From assembly GCF_003334855.1 (NCBI RefSeq), contig NZ_QOWE01000007.1:62001-126000 (forward strand): 64,000 nucleotides of DNA, read 5' to 3'. A model generated the notes under the pieces. It ran no database searches. It was not told the origin of the DNA and was given only the letters and a program-made list of their open reading frames with translations. Source of the DNA: Larkinella punicea. Its GTDB lineage: Bacteria; Bacteroidota; Bacteroidia; Cytophagales; Spirosomataceae. This document shows, piece by piece, positions 30,866 to 38,973 of the stretch. The position numbers and the translations under genes are program-made. How positions within the stretch are numbered: position 1 is the stretch's first letter; each line of letters opens with the position of its first letter.

Positions 30866-31918
30866 TTAGCCGCTCTGAAGGTGTTGGGCGAAAACCGCTT
30901 TGGCCTTCGTCCACATGGCGTCGGACAGCACATGGCCCTGCCCCGGTTCAATGAAGGCGGTGAAATTCCCGGCGGCACCGGCTTTCTGGTAGGCTTGAGC
31001 AATGTGGGGAATGGCCTTCCGAACAAAGTCAATCGGCGAACCCGAGTCTTCTTCCCCAAAGTTCAGGTGCAGAACCCGGGGCGCAATGAGGGCCGCAATG
31101 TCGGGTGTATCGCCATACTGAAGCCAACCCGGCACGAAATTCGGAAAGCAGTGCAGCAGGTGTTCGTGCTCGATGGCGGCATAGGACGGCAGACAACAAT
31201 TTCCGACGATGCATTTCAGGCGGCTTTCGAGCGGCCCCACCAGCCACGAATGCGTGGATCCCATCGAGTGACCGTAGCAACCGATCCGGTCGGCACGTAC
31301 TTCCGGGCGGCTACACAGGTAATCGACCGCCCGGCGCATTTCCAGCACATTTTTCCAGGCCATACTGCGCCCCCGCACCACCTGACGCAGAAACTCAAAG
31401 CGTTCATAATCGCCTTTTTTCAGCTTCCCGGTCGGGTCCTGCCTTTCCTCGAAGCAAAGCGCATCCGGACACAGCACGACGTAGCCTTCGCGCACCAGTG
31501 CCACGGCGGTGTGGTGCATCGGATTGCCGGCCAAACCGGCGGGCTCGGATTTGCCCAGGTGATATTCGCCATTGTGCTGGTGCCAGACGGCAATGGCCGG
31601 TGCCGGTTTTTGAGCCGTCGCCGATTCCGGGATCAGCAACAGCGCCGGAACCCGGTCGTTGGGCTCCACCTCGTAGGTGATCGACTCGATGCGGTAGCCG
31701 TCTTTCGGCATCGTTTCCCGAAGCTGCGGCAGCAAGGGTGAGGCTTTCGCAAAGGGCCCGCCCAGGCAGGTCTGGTAGTGTTTCCGCAAGGCCTCGGCCG
31801 ACAAAATCGGGGGGGTGGGTTGCAAACCGTCCGCCATTGGCAAACTACCGGCGGTGGATAGCACGCCAAGTCCGCCCATCAGTTGCGACTTCATAAAATT
31901 CCGTCTCGTGTGTTTCAT
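30866..31918 (-). CDS. Tat-exported alpha/beta hydrolase (dienelactone hydrolase/acetyl xylan esterase-like)
   Basis: The ATG at 31918 gives a twin-arginine leader, KHTRRNFMKSQLMGGLG; 20 further upstream codons are not needed. The mature part has a hydrolase fold with GCYGHSMGSTHSWL (nucleophile Ser in GHSMG), an acid loop near HLNFGEEDSGSPIDF, and the final His in EPGQGHVLSDAMW. The product is 350 residues. Enzymes of this type split ester or lactone bonds in plant-derived compounds. Tat export suggests a cofactor or folding need, or a family habit in this phylum. Confidence 0.82.
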   Translation of the reverse strand: MKHTRRNFMKSQLMGGLGVLSTAGSLPMADGLQPTPPILSAEALRKHYQTCLGGPFAKASPLLPQLRETMPKDGYRIESITYEVEPNDRVPALLLIPESATAQKPAPAIAVWHQHNGEYHLGKSEPAGLAGNPMHHTAVALVREGYVVLCPDALCFEERQDPTGKLKKGDYERFEFLRQVVRGRSMAWKNVLEMRRAVDYLCSRPEVRADRIGCYGHSMGSTHSWLVGPLESRLKCIVGNCCLPSYAAIEHEHLLHCFPNFVPGWLQYGDTPDIAALIAPRVLHLNFGEEDSGSPIDFVRKAIPHIAQAYQKAGAAGNFTAFIEPGQGHVLSDAMWTKAKAVFAQHLQSG

Positions 31919-32022
31919 GGTGAGAAAACCGGTTACCACGTCCAGATCTGAGACGAGGTGAATTGCTGAAATTATCACAAAAAGTGACTAGTCTAGGACT
32001 TACGTCAGATAATTCTATCAAA

Positions 32023-32123
32023 CTTTCGCTTTCTGCCCCTAAATCCCCTAAAGGGGACTTATAGCATCTGGATTAAGCCGCGTCCAAGTCCCCTTTAGGG
32101 GATTTAGGGGCAGAAAGCGAAAG
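32023..32123. repeat. GC-rich dispersed palindrome P1 (38-base perfect arms)
   Basis: The arms 32023-32060 and 32086-32123 are exact reverse complements (ctttcgctttctgcccctaa...). The 25-base loop contains agcatctggattaagcc, related to the loop of copies P3 and P5. It lies in the 459-base gap between the hydrolase (start 31918) and the bestrophin gene (32378); the rest of that gap shows no clear gene or site. Confidence 0.9.
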
Positions 32124-32377
32124 GCCTGTAGTCGATCCCCTGGCGAAACTTTACCGGAAAAAATTATTCCCACCTTATAAACATTTTTTTCCGGGGCGGG
32201 TTTTGTAGTTGTAAATCGCGCCCAAGCGGGGTTGCTGTGAAAAGTGTCTGATTGAAAAAATAACCGTTTCAGTAGCGATATCATAGGGCCAGAGGACTTC
32301 CGTCGTCTGGCTTTTTTTTGTACGATCTTATTCAAAAAACGCAATCACCAAAACCGTATTCCTTATCTGCCAGAATC

Positions 32378-33277
32378 ATGTTACTTGACAAATCAATTCC
32401 GTTCACTTTTTTGTTTCGAAAAATACGCCGGGAGGCTCTGCTGGTGTTTCTGTTTGCCAATGTGGTCGTTTTGGCCAAGTACTTTTTTCACCTCCGGTAT
32501 TTGACCATTCCCATTGCGATTCCAACTTTGCTGGGCACCTGCATTTCGCTGCTCCTGGCTTTTCGCACCAATCAGGCTTACGACCGCTGGTGGGAAGCCC
32601 GGATTATCTGGGGAGCCATCGTCAACGACAGCCGCAGTTTGATCCGGCAACTCCAGATGTTTCTGCCCGTGACACCCAACCAGCAAATGATCATTCACGC
32701 CTTTGTACAGCGGCAATGCGCCTGGTGTTTTGTGCTGGGCGATTCGCTGCGGGGGCATGAAGTCGAACGGCGATTGCAGGAATTTCTACTGCCGGCCACC
32801 GTCGAGGCCATTCTGGCAACCGATAACCGACCCAATGCGCTGATGCTCGAACACGGTTTGGCCGTTGGCCAGCTTTACCGAACCGGGCAACTGTCGGACT
32901 ATCAAATGGTGCAGATCAGCACCACCCTGAACACCCTGACCGACTCGATGGGGCGCTGCGAACGGATCAAGAACACGCCTTTTCCCCGTACCTATACGTT
33001 CAACTTGCAATTGTTCATTTATCTTTTTGCCGCCATTTTACCGTTCTGTTTCGAAGCGGATCTGTATTATCTGGATGTGCCGCTGGTGACGCTGATTTCC
33101 TGCGCCTTTCTGTTGCTCGAAAAAAGTGCCGTTCAACTCCAGGACCCGTTTGAAAACCAGCCCACCGACACCCCCATGACGTCGATTGCGCGCAACATTG
33201 AGATCAACCTCAAAACCATGACGGATTATAAAGAAATACCGCCCAAGCTGCTGCCGTACGACTTTTACACCCTGTAG
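32378..33277 (+). CDS. Bestrophin family chloride-channel-like protein
   Basis: This 299-residue protein has IRREALLVFLFANVVVLAKY and IAIPTLLGTCISLLLAFRTN, followed by QAYDRWWEARIIWGAIVND, the diagnostic 'N.aydRwWEaR..wg.ivn' block of bacterial bestrophins, and further helices around residues 210-250. Bestrophins form pentameric anion or cation channels in the inner membrane. ATG at 32378 is chosen because the preceding 20 codons lie in a low-complexity stretch. Confidence 0.9.
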   Translation: MLLDKSIPFTFLFRKIRREALLVFLFANVVVLAKYFFHLRYLTIPIAIPTLLGTCISLLLAFRTNQAYDRWWEARIIWGAIVNDSRSLIRQLQMFLPVTPNQQMIIHAFVQRQCAWCFVLGDSLRGHEVERRLQEFLLPATVEAILATDNRPNALMLEHGLAVGQLYRTGQLSDYQMVQISTTLNTLTDSMGRCERIKNTPFPRTYTFNLQLFIYLFAAILPFCFEADLYYLDVPLVTLISCAFLLLEKSAVQLQDPFENQPTDTPMTSIARNIEINLKTMTDYKEIPPKLLPYDFYTL

Positions 33278-33389
33278 CTTCCACAGGTAGCCGGGAACTC
33301 CCCTTCTAAATCCAGGTAATGACAAAATCCTTGGGAATACCGTCAATGCGTCTAAAATTTGGTATACTTGTTGTGCTGCCTGCCAACCT

Positions 33390-34220
33390 ATGAAAGTATA
33401 CCTGTCCATCCTTGTACTGTTAATCCAGTTTCTGCCGGTTTTCGGGCAGTTGGATTCCGCCAATCGCTCGCCATACCGGGTATACCGGGCCTACGAATTA
33501 CCGGCTTCGCTCACCGTGCTGGGCGCTTCGTTTTTTGGGTACCGGCAACTCGACCGCTACGCCAGTTTCGACGCCGGCGACATTGCCCAACTCGACCCGA
33601 CCCGCATCAATGCCTTCGACCGGCCCGTCGCCTATTTCGACCCCGCCCGGTTTGAAGCGGCCCAGCAACGATCCGACCGGTTTCTGAATCTGTCGATTGC
33701 CAGCCCGTTGCTGTTGATGCTGAGCAACCGAATCCGGCACAAAGGGCTGGATGTGTTGACTTTATATACAACAGCGCACGCGGTCAATAACCTGCTTTAT
33801 TTTGCTACTTCATTCTCGATCCGGCGGGCCCGGCCATTGACCTATAATCCAGCGATTCCAGTCTCGGAGAAAATCGGGAATGCCAAAAGCAATTCGTTCT
33901 ACAGCGGGCATGTCTCTTTCAGCACCACGGCCACGTTTTTTGGGGCCAAAATTCTGACGGATTTTTACCGCATCAGGGGCTGGAAACGGGTGGCGGTGTT
34001 TTCGGGGGCCGCCATCCCGCCCATTTTGGTCGGGTTCAACCGAATGCACGCCGGCAAACATTTTCGGACGGATGTGCTGACGGGTTTTCTCGTTGGAGCC
34101 GCCTGCGGAATCGGGATTCCGGAAATTCATCGCATCCGCCGAAAAACCGGCCAACTCAGCCTGCAGCCGACGTTCACCTTTACTGGCCAGCGGGGAATCG
34201 CGTTTAGGTACCGGTTTTAA
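33390..34220 (+). CDS. PAP2 family phosphatase, exported
   Basis: A signal peptide (SILVLLIQFLPVFGQ) leads a 276-residue protein with the three phosphatase motifs in degenerate form: IRRARPLTYNP, then SNSFYSGHVSFS (PSGH motif, here YSGH) and NRMHAGKHFRTDVLTG (SR-x5-H-x3-D, with N for S). The His of SGH and the Arg, His and Asp of the third motif are kept, so catalysis on a lipid or soluble phosphate is plausible. It is likely periplasmic or in the outer part of the inner membrane. Confidence 0.85.
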   Translation: MKVYLSILVLLIQFLPVFGQLDSANRSPYRVYRAYELPASLTVLGASFFGYRQLDRYASFDAGDIAQLDPTRINAFDRPVAYFDPARFEAAQQRSDRFLNLSIASPLLLMLSNRIRHKGLDVLTLYTTAHAVNNLLYFATSFSIRRARPLTYNPAIPVSEKIGNAKSNSFYSGHVSFSTTATFFGAKILTDFYRIRGWKRVAVFSGAAIPPILVGFNRMHAGKHFRTDVLTGFLVGAACGIGIPEIHRIRRKTGQLSLQPTFTFTGQRGIAFRYRF

Positions 34221-34306
34221 CCGGCTAACGAATTCCCTTAATAGACAACTTATTAATTATCAGCCCGATTATCCCGCGAATCACCGCTAAGATTCGTGCA
34301 GATTGT

Positions 34307-34314
34307 TATCTTTG
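34307..34314 (+). promoter_or_regulatory. -7 box TATCTTTG before the Crp/Fnr gene
   Basis: TATCTTTG, an exact TAnnTTTG match, lies 61 bases before the start of the regulator at 34376. No TTG sits 19-21 bases upstream, so only the -7 element is convincing. Confidence 0.45.
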
Positions 34315-34375
34315 GTAACCGGGCTTTCCGGGCGAATCCGAAACCATCTGTCCCCATCCTAATCGATCCATCTGC

Positions 34376-35005
34376 ATGGAAGAAAGCGAAATCCTAGCCA
34401 AACTGCCTCTGGTTTTTACGGAGTCGGCGCTTCGTCAGGAAATGCTGACCCACGGAAAATTTATCACGGTCAACAAAGACGATACCCTGGTTCGGGAGGG
34501 GCAATACCTGGATTTTTTGCCCATCGTGATCAAAGGGGAAATCCGGGTTTTCCAGCAAAAAGAAGACCGGGAAATTCTGCTCTACTACGTTCGGGAAGGC
34601 CAGACGTGCATGATGTCGCTTTCCGCTGCCTATTTCAATCACACCAGCACATCGTATGGGGTGGCCACCAAACCGTCCGAAATCTTCGTTTTTCCGACCC
34701 GGCTTGTCAACGAATGGCAATTGAAATATTCTTCCTGGAACGCCTACCTGATCCAGACCTTTCGCAGTCGCTACGACGAATTGCTGGGATCGTTTGAAAG
34801 CGTCGCCTTTGATCCGATCGACAAACGGGTCCTCTCCTACCTGACCGACCGGGCTAAAAAAGAAAATACCGCCCAAATTGCCATTTCCCACCAGAATCTG
34901 GCCTACGAACTGGGCACAACGCGGGTCGTTATTTCCCGCATCCTGAAAGGGTTTGAACAACAGGGTAAAGTCAAATTGTTCAGAGGCTCTATTCGGCTAA
35001 AATAA
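34376..35005 (+). CDS. Crp/Fnr family transcriptional regulator
   Basis: This 209-residue protein has an N-terminal cyclic-nucleotide-binding-like barrel (FITVNKDDTLVREGQYLDFL, VIKGEIRVF, YYVREGQTCMMSLSA) and a C-terminal Crp-type winged helix (ISHQNLAYELGTTRVVISRI, LKGFEQQGKVKL). No cluster of four Cys for an iron-sulfur centre is seen, so it is not Fnr-like in oxygen sensing by that route. It precedes DsrE-type and DUF1059 genes by 78 bases and may control them. Confidence 0.92.
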   Translation: MEESEILAKLPLVFTESALRQEMLTHGKFITVNKDDTLVREGQYLDFLPIVIKGEIRVFQQKEDREILLYYVREGQTCMMSLSAAYFNHTSTSYGVATKPSEIFVFPTRLVNEWQLKYSSWNAYLIQTFRSRYDELLGSFESVAFDPIDKRVLSYLTDRAKKENTAQIAISHQNLAYELGTTRVVISRILKGFEQQGKVKLFRGSIRLK

Positions 35006-35054
35006 TTTGTGCTTTATGTATCTTTTGATACCGTTTTTTGGCGGTAGGGTGGTA

Positions 35055-35062
35055 TAGATTTG
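35055..35062 (+). promoter_or_regulatory. -7 box TAGATTTG before the DsrE-type gene
   Basis: TAGATTTG matches TAnnTTTG and lies 21 bases before the DsrE-type start. TTTG is found at 35024-35027 and 35037-35040, with spacings of 27 and 14 bases, neither ideal. Confidence 0.45.
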
Positions 35063-35083
35063 TGCTAACCAACCGCTAACAGG

Positions 35084-35530
35084 ATGAAAACGTATTGTAT
35101 CCACATCATTTTTCTCCTCTCCTTTTCCGTTATGCAAGCGCAATCGAACCCCGGCACCCCTCCGCCAAAGAAGCTGACGTTTCTTATTCACATTACGCAA
35201 AGCCAGGACCCCACCCGGGCCGCCCTGGCTTTTCTGGTGGCCAAAACCGCCCTTGAAGAAGGCCACGCGGTCAATCTGTTTCTGGCGGGCGACGGCGTGA
35301 AGCTGTTACAGGAAGAAACCCTCAACCAGTTGACCGGCGTAGGCACCGGCAACCTTCGTGAGCATTACGATGCCATTGTGAAGGGAAACGGGCGGTTTTA
35401 CCTCTCCGGCAACTCCGCGAAAGCCCGCGGAATGACCCCGGCAGACCTGAAAGACAAACCGGCCGAGTTTGCCTTGCCCACCGTGCTGATTCGGCTGGCT
35501 ACGGAGAGCGACCGCCTGTTCACGTATTAA
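35084..35530 (+). CDS. Exported DsrE/DsrF-like protein
   Basis: A signal peptide (IIFLLSFSVMQAQ) precedes a DsrE-like fold: KLTFLIHITQSQDPTRAALA, FLVAKTALEEGHAVNLFLAG and DGVKLL, the order typical for this sulfur-related family. In the mature part no Cys is seen at the usual active position (about GNSAKARGMT), so sulfur transfer is doubtful. The 148-residue protein would be periplasmic. Confidence 0.8.
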   Translation: MKTYCIHIIFLLSFSVMQAQSNPGTPPPKKLTFLIHITQSQDPTRAALAFLVAKTALEEGHAVNLFLAGDGVKLLQEETLNQLTGVGTGNLREHYDAIVKGNGRFYLSGNSAKARGMTPADLKDKPAEFALPTVLIRLATESDRLFTY

Positions 35531-35552
35531 CCATTCCAAACTCCATAAAACC

Positions 35553-35726
35553 ATGAAAACTCTCCATTGCCGCGACGTCGGCTTCGATTGTGAAGGCGTT
35601 ATCAAAGGCACCACTGACGAAGAAGTATTGCAACAGGCGGCTGAACACGCCTTTACGGTTCACGGCATGACGGTTACGCCGGAATTGGCCGAACAGGTCA
35701 AAACGCTGATCAAAGAGGAAGCCTGA
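35553..35726 (+). CDS. DUF1059 small protein
   Basis: This 57-residue protein, MKTLHCRDVGFDCEGVIKGT then EEVLQQAAEHAFTVHGM, has the C-R-D-x-G-x-D-C pattern and H-A..VHG block of DUF1059 proteins, small predicted metal-binding proteins of unknown role. It starts 22 bases after the DsrE-type gene and is probably co-transcribed with it. Confidence 0.85.
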   Translation: MKTLHCRDVGFDCEGVIKGTTDEEVLQQAAEHAFTVHGMTVTPELAEQVKTLIKEEA

Positions 35727-35761
35727 AAGCCGATATCCGGCTGGCAAGGCCGTGAGAAATT

Positions 35762-35794
35762 TACCGCTTTGTTCGCGCAAAAAGGCGGTTTTTT
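35762..35794 (+). terminator. Probable intrinsic terminator after the DUF1059 gene
   Basis: ACCGCTTT and AAAGGCGGT pair with one bulged G around a loop of about ten bases, and a run of T residues follows. It lies 36 bases after the DUF1059 stop codon. A second hairpin, TACCGATC/GATCGGTA, lies at 35811-35840 without a T-run. Confidence 0.6.
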
Positions 35795-35899
35795 AGGTAG
35801 TGTAGCAAAATACCGATCGGATCAATGGATTCGATCGGTAAAATCCCGCAAAATCGGCTCGCTAACAAATGGGATAAAGTAGGATCGCCCGGACTGAAG

Positions 35900-36178
35900 T
35901 TATTCATAATGTCCGTAACACGAATAAATCAAAATAACGGTGGGCTCAACTTTATAAACGAGCCGATGCTCATCGGTAATTCTGCGTGACCAATAGCCTT
36001 TTAGGTTGTTTTTTAATCCTTCAGGCTTCCCTTTCCCTTCATACGGATTTCGGCAGCATTCTGAGATTAATTCAACGAGCTTTTTGGCTATTTTAGGATT
36101 CGTAGCAATCCAGGTGTAAAGTTCTTCCAGTGCACGCGCCGAGAAATTGGCTTCACGCTTGCCAACTTCAAATGGCAT
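35900..36178 (-). CDS. Txe/YoeB-type toxin (RelE superfamily)
   Basis: The 92-residue protein ends KGKPEGLKNNLKGYWSRRIT then DEHRLVYKVEPTVILIYSCY plus GHYE, the pattern of YoeB/Txe mRNA interferases, where the Arg pair after YWS, and the final His-Tyr, are catalytic. These enzymes cut mRNA at the ribosomal A site. The gene overlaps the antitoxin gene by 11 bases, the usual layout. The N-terminus (about ten residues) is somewhat longer than in E. coli YoeB. Confidence 0.88.
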   Translation of the reverse strand: MPFEVGKREANFSARALEELYTWIATNPKIAKKLVELISECCRNPYEGKGKPEGLKNNLKGYWSRRITDEHRLVYKVEPTVILIYSCYGHYE

Positions 36179-36386
36179 TGACTAATTCGTGAAGCTGCTC
36201 AACGGACATGCGCGTACCACGGCCTTCCCGAAAATCCTGATTTCCCTCTTCGATCTTTTGCTCAAGAGTGCCTGCCGGTTCGGTCAGAGTCTTTGTGGTG
36301 ATGGTTGCTCCAACGGCTTTTGCCAAACGTTTAAAGGCATCCAGATGACGACCGTCTGTTTTGATATGAATACTGAAAGTTTCCAT
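36168..36386 (-). CDS. Antitoxin partner of the YoeB-type toxin
   Basis: ATG at 36386 gives a 72-residue acidic protein (MEtfsIHIKTDGRHLDAFKR, then LEQKIEEGNQDFREGRGTRM). The C-terminal acidic and Arg-rich part would wrap the toxin. It does not have the usual Phd/YefM start of YoeB partners, so the pair is a non-standard combination. Overlap with the toxin gene and order (antitoxin first) support the role. A short palindrome CCTGG...CCAGG at 36411-36426 could be its operator. Confidence 0.72.
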   Translation of the reverse strand: METFSIHIKTDGRHLDAFKRLAKAVGATITTKTLTEPAGTLEQKIEEGNQDFREGRGTRMSVEQLHELVNAI

Positions 36387-36560
36387 GCCTCTTTTGAGTA
36401 CGTTTAATACCCTGGCCGATCCCAGGCCGCAATCGTTTTTTGTCCAATTGACGACATACAAATAACGGGAAATTTTGGCAAAAAATTGGTATTCAACGAC
36501 AAAATAACCGAGTGATTGTCCTTCAATTAGCCTGAAAGGTATCAAATCATTCCCGTTTTT

Positions 36561-37913
36561 TCATTCCGCCAACGGCAGGGTAAACGTAGCACTGAAACGG
36601 GCGATGTCGTGAATGCGGGGATAATCCGGGGTTGGCTGATTGTGATACACCAGACTGCCACTGATGGATCCTTCCAGCAATTTGTTCTTCCGGTCAATGT
36701 TCGTGATAATCACCTTGCCATTGGCGTATTGTTTGCTATCATCGGTCTCTATCCAACTATGCACATACCCCGTGTGCTTCTGGGAAGGAAAAATGCCTGA
36801 AACTTCGACTTGTTCACCGAAAGGGAACCCGCCAACGGTTGGGTTTTTCACCGAAACCGTAACGTTATGCTGTTTATTGTTCGGCGAATCCTGTTCGTGA
36901 ATGATGAACTGAAGCCACGTCCCCACCTGCGGACTGTTCAGCAGGCTGGCTCCTCCGTAAATTTTCTTAAACTCACGGCCCTCTACCTGGAACGTGATCG
37001 GTGGTTTTATGAAAATGTTCGACGTCAGCATAAAAAGTCCTGTTCCCGGCAACTGCAATTCCAAGGTCAGCGCAACGGGGTTGCGGGCAGGCTGCTTGTC
37101 GGGCGACGTATACTCAATCACGGTTTTATCTGCCCCCGGCAGGAGCTGAAAGCTACCCGCATCGCCCCCCGATTTCTGCCCGTTGAGGGTAATCGATTTA
37201 ATCACCGACGGCTTTGCCGACAGAACCCAGCCCAGGGGAGCCAGAAAGTCTTTGCCATCCGCGTCAAACTTCGGGAAGCCGCCCGGATAATCGGTGTATT
37301 GCACTTCAAATTTCTTTTTGGTATTGAGCAGCATGGTATCGGCTGGCGGGATAAGTTGGTATTGCGTCACCAGTGACCACCAGCTAAAATGCCGGATTTG
37401 GGTCGTAATCGTCCGGTTGGCCGTATCCTGCCGGGCGCCCTGCGTGAGTACCCAGCTTCGGTCGGGTTGCTGGACGGCGATGGCGACCGGACCAACCCCG
37501 TTGAACTCGCCGGGTTGGTAGTGGTAGGTCCAGGAAGCCGGTTTTGCAAAGCGGGTGCCTTCGGGGCCAAAATGGTAGCCCCGCCCCACGCCGTTGGGCG
37601 CCGTGTTTTCGACCGGTTCTACGGTCAGGGCGGTTTCGGCGGAGAGTGCCCCGGAGGGTATGGCCAGCGTTAGCCGACCGTCGGTGGAGGTGAGTGTTCC
37701 GCCGGCGGGGCCAATGGTTTTGGTGGCCAGCGGCCCAATCGACTGACCCACTTCGGTGATGGCGGGCGGTCCGCTGGCTTGCTCCGGCTCCTGCCCGGCG
37801 GGTTTGCAGGCTCCGAACCACAGGACAAAACACAGAAAGAGCGGGCGAGCCCCGATCAGGGACAATGGGCGAAAAGAAAGCATGGCGGGCAAAAAGGATA
37901 GACGTTTCCTCAA
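36561..37913 (-). CDS. Lipoprotein with ZU5-like domain
   Basis: This 450-residue protein has a lipobox at LWFGAC (C36, or C26 if the second Met is used). Residues about 60-130 (ATKTIGPAGGTLTSTDGRLT, LAIPSGALSAETALTVEPVE, GYHFGPEGTRFAKP) match the ZU5-like 'IgpeGGt...l.iP.GAL' pattern known from bacterial surface proteins and ankyrins. The rest is beta-rich with no recognised domain. It is likely anchored at the outer membrane; function unknown. Confidence 0.75.
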   Translation of the reverse strand: MRKRLSFLPAMLSFRPLSLIGARPLFLCFVLWFGACKPAGQEPEQASGPPAITEVGQSIGPLATKTIGPAGGTLTSTDGRLTLAIPSGALSAETALTVEPVENTAPNGVGRGYHFGPEGTRFAKPASWTYHYQPGEFNGVGPVAIAVQQPDRSWVLTQGARQDTANRTITTQIRHFSWWSLVTQYQLIPPADTMLLNTKKKFEVQYTDYPGGFPKFDADGKDFLAPLGWVLSAKPSVIKSITLNGQKSGGDAGSFQLLPGADKTVIEYTSPDKQPARNPVALTLELQLPGTGLFMLTSNIFIKPPITFQVEGREFKKIYGGASLLNSPQVGTWLQFIIHEQDSPNNKQHNVTVSVKNPTVGGFPFGEQVEVSGIFPSQKHTGYVHSWIETDDSKQYANGKVIITNIDRKNKLLEGSISGSLVYHNQPTPDYPRIHDIARFSATFTLPLAE

Positions 37914-38088
37914 ATTTCCGTCGATACCTTCTACCCGGCAAGGTTCGTTATTTGAACCGGTGGTTTTGCTGTTTGAAAATTCCCGGTGCGGAATGGCGCA
38001 AAGCCTTTTGGTCGTAGCACTGCCGGTTTCGAAGTTAATCGAAAGAAATCAAATTAATTTTTGAGTAGAAACAGTTAAGTAAATATGA

Positions 38089-38096
38089 TACATTTG
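38089..38096 (+). promoter_or_regulatory. -7 box TACATTTG before the methyltransferase gene
   Basis: TACATTTG is an exact TAnnTTTG match 34 bases before the start codon at 38131. TTTG at 38060-38063 is 25 bases upstream, longer than the usual spacing. Confidence 0.5.
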
Positions 38097-38130
38097 TCCT
38101 ACTCTTTTTGATTCAATAGCCTTCCTTCTC

Positions 38131-38871
38131 ATGACCATTGCGCGTGCCGAACTTGTCCGGCAAATTCATTCTGCCTATCCTGGTGATGGATATACCCTTT
38201 ATCATGCACATCGATACGCAACGACACTGGAATTACTAAACCGGTTTTTAGCCTCTGACACGCCCCTGCTCGACATCGGCGTTTCCCGCCTGACAGACAT
38301 TTTGAAAACCCACTTTAAACGCCCCATCGATACACTGGGATTCGAAAAAGAAGGACCAACCCCCTACGGGCACCACTATTTTTATAACCTCAACGACTGC
38401 CAGTTTCCCGACCGCTACCGAACCGATTTGCCCCGATACGGAGCGATCGTGATGGCCGAAGTGATTGAGCACCTATACACCTCACCGTTATTGGTATACC
38501 CATTTTTAAAATCAGTGTTGCAAAAAGACGGTATTTTAATTGTCCAGACTCCAAATGCTGTAGCCCTCCACAAAAGGGTAAAGATGATTCTGGGCCACAA
38601 TCCATATGAATTAATCCGAACTCAACACGACAACCCCGGTCACTTTCGGGAGTATACGGCTGAAGAGTTATGCCGGTATGGTCAACAGGCAGGATTGGCT
38701 CCTATATACGTTTCATACAACAATTACTTTGATTACCAATACCGACCGATCAATGGAGAGCATCCCCCTTTTCCGCAAAAAAAGTGGCGTTATCTGAACC
38801 GTTTCTTCAGCCTGATGCCCGCCGGATTCCGACCCGGCCTGACGGTAGTGTATCAAAACAAGATAGCTTGA
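38131..38871 (+). CDS. Class I SAM-dependent methyltransferase
   Basis: The 246-residue protein has LLDIGVSRLTDIL as motif I, YGAIVMAEVIEHLY as the motif after it (with the 'EVIEHL' form typical of Methyltransf_11/23 enzymes), and LQKDGILIVQTPNAVAL. The substrate is unknown; the family is frequent in glycan, lipid and quinone pathways. It stands alone on the forward strand with its own promoter-like box. Confidence 0.85.
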   Translation: MTIARAELVRQIHSAYPGDGYTLYHAHRYATTLELLNRFLASDTPLLDIGVSRLTDILKTHFKRPIDTLGFEKEGPTPYGHHYFYNLNDCQFPDRYRTDLPRYGAIVMAEVIEHLYTSPLLVYPFLKSVLQKDGILIVQTPNAVALHKRVKMILGHNPYELIRTQHDNPGHFREYTAEELCRYGQQAGLAPIYVSYNNYFDYQYRPINGEHPPFPQKKWRYLNRFFSLMPAGFRPGLTVVYQNKIA

Positions 38872-38889
38872 ACGAATTCCAAAATTGCC

Positions 38890-38927
38890 GCCATTTGTCC
38901 ACCTATTCAGGCCATTTGTTGGACAAA
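38890..38927 (+). promoter_or_regulatory. Possible AraC-type operator before the siderophore-interacting protein gene
   Basis: The 9-base word GCCATTTGT occurs twice (38890-38898 and 38911-38919), 21 bases apart, which puts both on the same DNA face. TTTGTCCA (38894-38901) and TGGACAAA (38920-38927) also form an inverted pair. The site ends 18 bases before a TACTTTTG -7 box (38946-38953), the normal place for an AraC activator, and an AraC gene is in the same unit. Confidence 0.5.
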
Positions 38928-38945
38928 AGCCCTGTTGCTTTGCGA

Positions 38946-38953
38946 TACTTTTG
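38946..38953 (+). promoter_or_regulatory. -7 box TACTTTTG before the siderophore-interacting protein gene
   Basis: TACTTTTG matches TAnnTTTG, 20 bases before the ATG at 38974. TTG at 38919-38921 is 24 bases upstream. With the direct repeats just before it, this looks like an activator-dependent promoter. Confidence 0.5.
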
Positions 38954-38973
38954 CCAAAACAAATGGATTATTG

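Noticed and set aside
32048-32344. A 98-residue reverse frame in the gap before the bestrophin gene
   Set aside because: It runs through the palindrome P1 and has a repeat-derived C-terminus; no family-like features.
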